Assembly: GCA_013388685.1 (NCBI GenBank)
Contig: JACAET010000052.1
Span: forward strand, 62,001 to 126,000
Origin: Chloroflexota bacterium
GTDB taxonomy: Bacteria; Chloroflexota; Anaerolineae; Anaerolineales; Villigracilaceae
Length of the DNA stretch: 64,000 nt
Direction of reading: 5' to 3'
The position numbers were made by a program, and so were the translations under genes. Below, one piece after another: positions 61,168 through 64,000 of this stretch. The notes under the pieces were generated by a model, which had not been told where the DNA came from, made no database searches, and worked only from the letters and a program-made list of their open reading frames with translations. Numbering within the stretch: position 1 is the stretch's first letter; each line of letters begins with the position of its first letter.

Positions 61168-63567
61168 ATGCTGCCCCAAAGGCTTCTTGCCCCCGGTAAT
61201 CGAACCGTCCGCTATGCCGTCGTAGCGTTATTTTTCACTCTGTATGTGGGCGTTTTCACCTGGTTTCACGAAGACATCGGAATGGTGATTACGGCGCTGG
61301 CTGTGATTCCGGTCGTTGCCGGGAGCTGGTACTTTGGCATCCGCGGCGGCATTCTCACAACCGTTATTTCCATCCTTGCCAGTGCCGCCTCCCTGCTGTC
61401 ATTCGATCATTCGGTCAAAACGCTGTTCGCCGGCACGGGGTATCTCGTCGGCAATTTCATTTTGCTCCTTATCGCCGTCATCGTCGGGCGCATGGCAACC
61501 CTTCTGCGCGAAAAAATAGACGCCGAAATCGCCCTCCTGCGCCGCGACTCGATTCTGCGCGCCGTCAGCGCCGTTTCCGAATTATTCCTCAAAACATCCC
61601 TCTGGGAAAAAAACATAAACACCGCCCTCGAACAACTCGGCAGAGCCGCCGACGCCAGCCGCGTATACATCTTCGAACGTCACTTCTCCGAACAAGGCGT
61701 CTCTCTCGTCAGTCAGCGTCACGAATGGGCGGCGCAAGGCATCTCGCCGCAAATCGAGAACCCCGCCCTGCAAAACCTGGCATGGCGTGAAGCCGGCTTT
61801 GCCCGCTGGGAAGATACGCTCGAACGACGCCAATCCATCGCCGGACGGGTAAGAGACTTCCCCGACTCCGAAAAAGAACTCCTCGCCGCGCAGGGAATCC
61901 TTGCTATTGCCGTCATGCCCATTTTCACCGAAGATAAACTCTGGGGCTTCATCGGTTTCGACGAATGCAGGGGAGAACGCCTCTGGACGGATTCTGAATT
62001 GGACGCCCTCCACACCGCCGCCGACATCTTCAGCGCTGCGCTCGTTCGCCAGAACATTCAAGCCAGCCTGCTCAAACGCCAGCAAACCCTCAACCTCCTG
62101 CAGGAAATCCTGCACACCGCCCTCAGCAAAAACGACTTGCACGAAATGGCGCAGTTTCTGGTTGACCACCTGGGCTTCCTCATCGGCGCAGATAATTGCT
62201 ACCTCACACTTTGGGATGATGAACGCCAAAAAACCATCCCTCTCGCCGCTTATGGCGCCATGCGCGATACCTATCACCGCATCGAATTCCCGCCCGGCGA
62301 ACGCACCCTGACCCAATCTGCTCTGGAAGCCGGACACACCCTCATCATCGAAAACGTCAAAACTTCTCCCCTCGTCGCTCGCCGCATTACCGAATTATTC
62401 CCCACTGTCGCCATGATTGTGGTCCCTATGATTGCCGATGGCAAAAGGCTGGGAGCGGTGCTCCTCGGTTCCACCCAGCCGCGCCGCTTCACCCCCGACG
62501 AAATCATCATCAGCGAACAGGCAGCCAATCTGGTGGCGCTGGCAATTGCCAAATTACAGGCAATGGAACAAGCCCGCCGCCGCGCCGAGGAAGCCGAAAC
62601 CCTGCGCAAGGCAGGCGCGGCTGTGGCAGAGACGCTCGACATCCGCGAAGCCACCGCCCGCATTCTCCAACAACTTGCCCTCGTCCTGCCCTACGACAGC
62701 GCCTCCGTTCAACTCCTGCGCGATGGAGAGCTGGAAATCATCGGTGGCGAGGGCTTCAAAGCCCCCGTTCTCGGCATCCGCTTTCCCGTGCCGGGCAACA
62801 ACCCCAACAGCGTCGTCCTCCGAACACGCAAACCCTACATCCTGCACGAGGCAAACAAACACTTCGAAGCCTTCAACCACCCGCCGCACGACCACATCCG
62901 CTCCTGGCTGGGAGTGCCCCTCATCGTGCGCGAACAACTCATCGGCTTGCTCGCCATTGACAGTGTAGAACCCTTCCACTTCACCAGCGCCAACATCGAA
63001 CTCGTCAGCGCCTTTGCCGACCAGGTGGCGGTCGCCATCGAAAACGCCCGCCTGTTCGACGAAACCCAGCGGCTGGCAATCACCGATGGTTTGACCGGGC
63101 TGTACAACCGCCGTCACTTCATGGAAATTGCCCGCCGGGAATTCGAGCGCGCCCGCCGATACAAACGTCCCCTCTCCGCCATGATCTTCGACGTGGATCA
63201 CTTCAAAGCAGTCAACGACACCTACGGGCATGCCGCCGGCGACGAAGTGCTGCGCGCCATCGCCAAACTATGCCGTGAAGAAGTGCGCGAAGCCGACCCC
63301 CTCGGCAGATATGGCGGCGAGGAATTCGTCGGCTTGTTCGTAGAAAGCGGCGCAGAGATTGCCCAAAAAGTGGCAGACCGCTTGAGAAAAGGAGTCGAAA
63401 AACTCGTCATCCCCGTTGGCGAACACAGCCTGCAGGTGACCGTCAGCATCGGCATTGCCGAACAAAACCACTTCACCCCCAATCTTGAAAGCCTGCTCGC
63501 CCGCGCCGACCAGGCAATGTACATCGCCAAACACAGAGGACGCAACCGCGTCGCCGTCAGTTTCTGA
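61168..63567 (+). CDS. Membrane diguanylate cyclase with GAF domains
   Basis: A 799-residue protein. Three to four N-terminal spans (VALFFTLYVGVFTWF; ALAVIPVVAGSWYFGIRGGI, a DUF4118/MASE-like segment; NFILLLIAVIVGRMATLL) precede three GAF domains at about 130-300, 305-460 and 480-640. The C-terminal GGDEF domain has FDVDHFKAVNDTYGHAAGD and the active-site RYGGEEF. An I-site RxxD (READ) lies five residues before GGEEF, so feedback inhibition by c-di-GMP is expected. There is no EAL domain. It makes c-di-GMP in response to a signal bound by the GAF domains. Confidence 0.93.
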   Translation: MLPQRLLAPGNRTVRYAVVALFFTLYVGVFTWFHEDIGMVITALAVIPVVAGSWYFGIRGGILTTVISILASAASLLSFDHSVKTLFAGTGYLVGNFILLLIAVIVGRMATLLREKIDAEIALLRRDSILRAVSAVSELFLKTSLWEKNINTALEQLGRAADASRVYIFERHFSEQGVSLVSQRHEWAAQGISPQIENPALQNLAWREAGFARWEDTLERRQSIAGRVRDFPDSEKELLAAQGILAIAVMPIFTEDKLWGFIGFDECRGERLWTDSELDALHTAADIFSAALVRQNIQASLLKRQQTLNLLQEILHTALSKNDLHEMAQFLVDHLGFLIGADNCYLTLWDDERQKTIPLAAYGAMRDTYHRIEFPPGERTLTQSALEAGHTLIIENVKTSPLVARRITELFPTVAMIVVPMIADGKRLGAVLLGSTQPRRFTPDEIIISEQAANLVALAIAKLQAMEQARRRAEEAETLRKAGAAVAETLDIREATARILQQLALVLPYDSASVQLLRDGELEIIGGEGFKAPVLGIRFPVPGNNPNSVVLRTRKPYILHEANKHFEAFNHPPHDHIRSWLGVPLIVREQLIGLLAIDSVEPFHFTSANIELVSAFADQVAVAIENARLFDETQRLAITDGLTGLYNRRHFMEIARREFERARRYKRPLSAMIFDVDHFKAVNDTYGHAAGDEVLRAIAKLCREEVREADPLGRYGGEEFVGLFVESGAEIAQKVADRLRKGVEKLVIPVGEHSLQVTVSIGIAEQNHFTPNLESLLARADQAMYIAKHRGRNRVAVSF

Positions 63568-64000
63568 CCGCCCGCCAGACCTCGTACAACCCCAACGCTC
63601 CCGTCTGCCCATCCGAATAAAACACCTCCTCCACCATAAACCCAGCCGCCGCCGCCAACTCCCTCAATTCTTTCTCGCTGAAGTGATGGACGTAGCGCAG
63701 ACCTCGCCCACCGCTCCGCCAGTCGAGCAGATAATCTCCCGCCTCCACCTCCGACCCGGAAACTGCCGCCGCCTCCCAAGGCTGAATCCTTGCCTTGAGT
63801 TTTTCACTGCTCAGAAACTGCCAGTTGGAATGGATAAAGCGACCCTCGGCTTTGAGCAGGGAACGAACGGTCCGCACAACCTCCAGCCGCAGAGCATGGG
63901 AGGGGATGTGATGCAAAACCGCAAAAGCCGTCGCCAGCGCCCAGGGGCGAACGGATAACCGGTCACTGATGGCTGATAACTGGAGCAGATCTGCCTCCAT
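63557..64000 (-). CDS. SAM-dependent methyltransferase, partial (N-terminus beyond window)
   Basis: 147 residues are visible. FAVLHHIPSHALRLEVVRTV is the post-I helix region and LKAEGRFIHSNWQFLSS the motif III strand of class I methyltransferases, ending YVHHFSEKELRELAAAAGF. The SAM-binding motif I must lie upstream of the window edge, so the methionine at 64000 is probably internal. The substrate is unknown. The stop overlaps the cyclase gene end by 11 bases in convergent orientation. Confidence 0.8.
   Translation of the reverse strand: MEADLLQLSAISDRLSVRPWALATAFAVLHHIPSHALRLEVVRTVRSLLKAEGRFIHSNWQFLSSEKLKARIQPWEAAAVSGSEVEAGDYLLDWRSGGRGLRYVHHFSEKELRELAAAAGFMVEEVFYSDGQTGALGLYEVWRAVRN

Overview
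This window most likely comes from a mesophilic Chloroflexota bacterium of the class Anaerolineae. The reasons are a moderately high GC content, Thr/Pro-rich membrane-proximal linkers (for example in the protein at 33324-34625), zinc-ribbon and SH3 membrane proteins of Anaerolineae type, and cobalamin-dependent mutase genes. This placement is inferred from protein character only; there is no rRNA in the window.

Layout: (1) 1-31830 is a large surface-polysaccharide island, almost entirely on the minus strand. It holds glycosyltransferases of families GT2 and GT4, a Wzm/Wzt ABC exporter, an O-antigen-ligase/polymerase-like protein, a polyprenyl-phosphate sugar transferase that starts glycan synthesis, an NAD-dependent epimerase and a hexapeptide acyltransferase. 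It also carries GmhA, a HddA-type kinase and GmhB, three steps towards GDP-D-glycero-D-manno-heptose, and an unusual modification set: two tandem asparagine-synthetase-like proteins, an ATP-grasp protein, a B12-type radical SAM protein and two membrane-anchored Asp-box proteins. Many genes overlap by 4 bases (ATGA). (2) 32026-32742 holds a NusG/RfaH/LoaP-like factor that probably serves the island, and a tRNA-Lys(CTT) with a consensus promoter. (3) 32831-37230 carries a COG4087-type phosphatase, an SH3 membrane protein, a phosphohexomutase and a polytopic membrane protein. (4) 37348-45449 holds a surface protein with an LPNTG tail, then a compact seven-gene minus-strand operon of largely uncharacterised proteins: a MutL/GlmL-like ATPase-fold protein, three small or polytopic membrane proteins, a zinc-ribbon protein with about 12 repeated Trp motifs, and others. 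(5) 45602-49669 reads divergently from that operon: a methylmalonyl-CoA mutase B12 subunit, the MeaB GTPase, PRPP synthetase, Fpg glycosylase and a membrane-anchored protein. (6) 49688-51593 is a universal stress protein plus split chromate transporter operon. (7) 51640-54430 is visibly more AT-rich: a NarL-type response regulator, a small secreted peptide with an overlapping -1-frame ORF, and a lipoprotein, bounded by inverted-repeat elements. (8) 54437-64000 holds two-subunit class I fumarase, a CelD/FemAB-like acetyltransferase, a large membrane protein, an unknown protein, a GAF/GGDEF diguanylate cyclase and a truncated methyltransferase.

The most distinctive signals are: the uncharacterised operon 37929-45449 with its Trp-motif scaffold; the glycan-modification set with a recent gene-conversion tract; an AGAG-loop hairpin repeat with compensatory stem changes, one copy of which forms the 5' leader of the response regulator; and a 175-bp terminal-inverted-repeat element made of four perfect palindromes. 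No CRISPR array, prophage or complete insertion sequence was seen.
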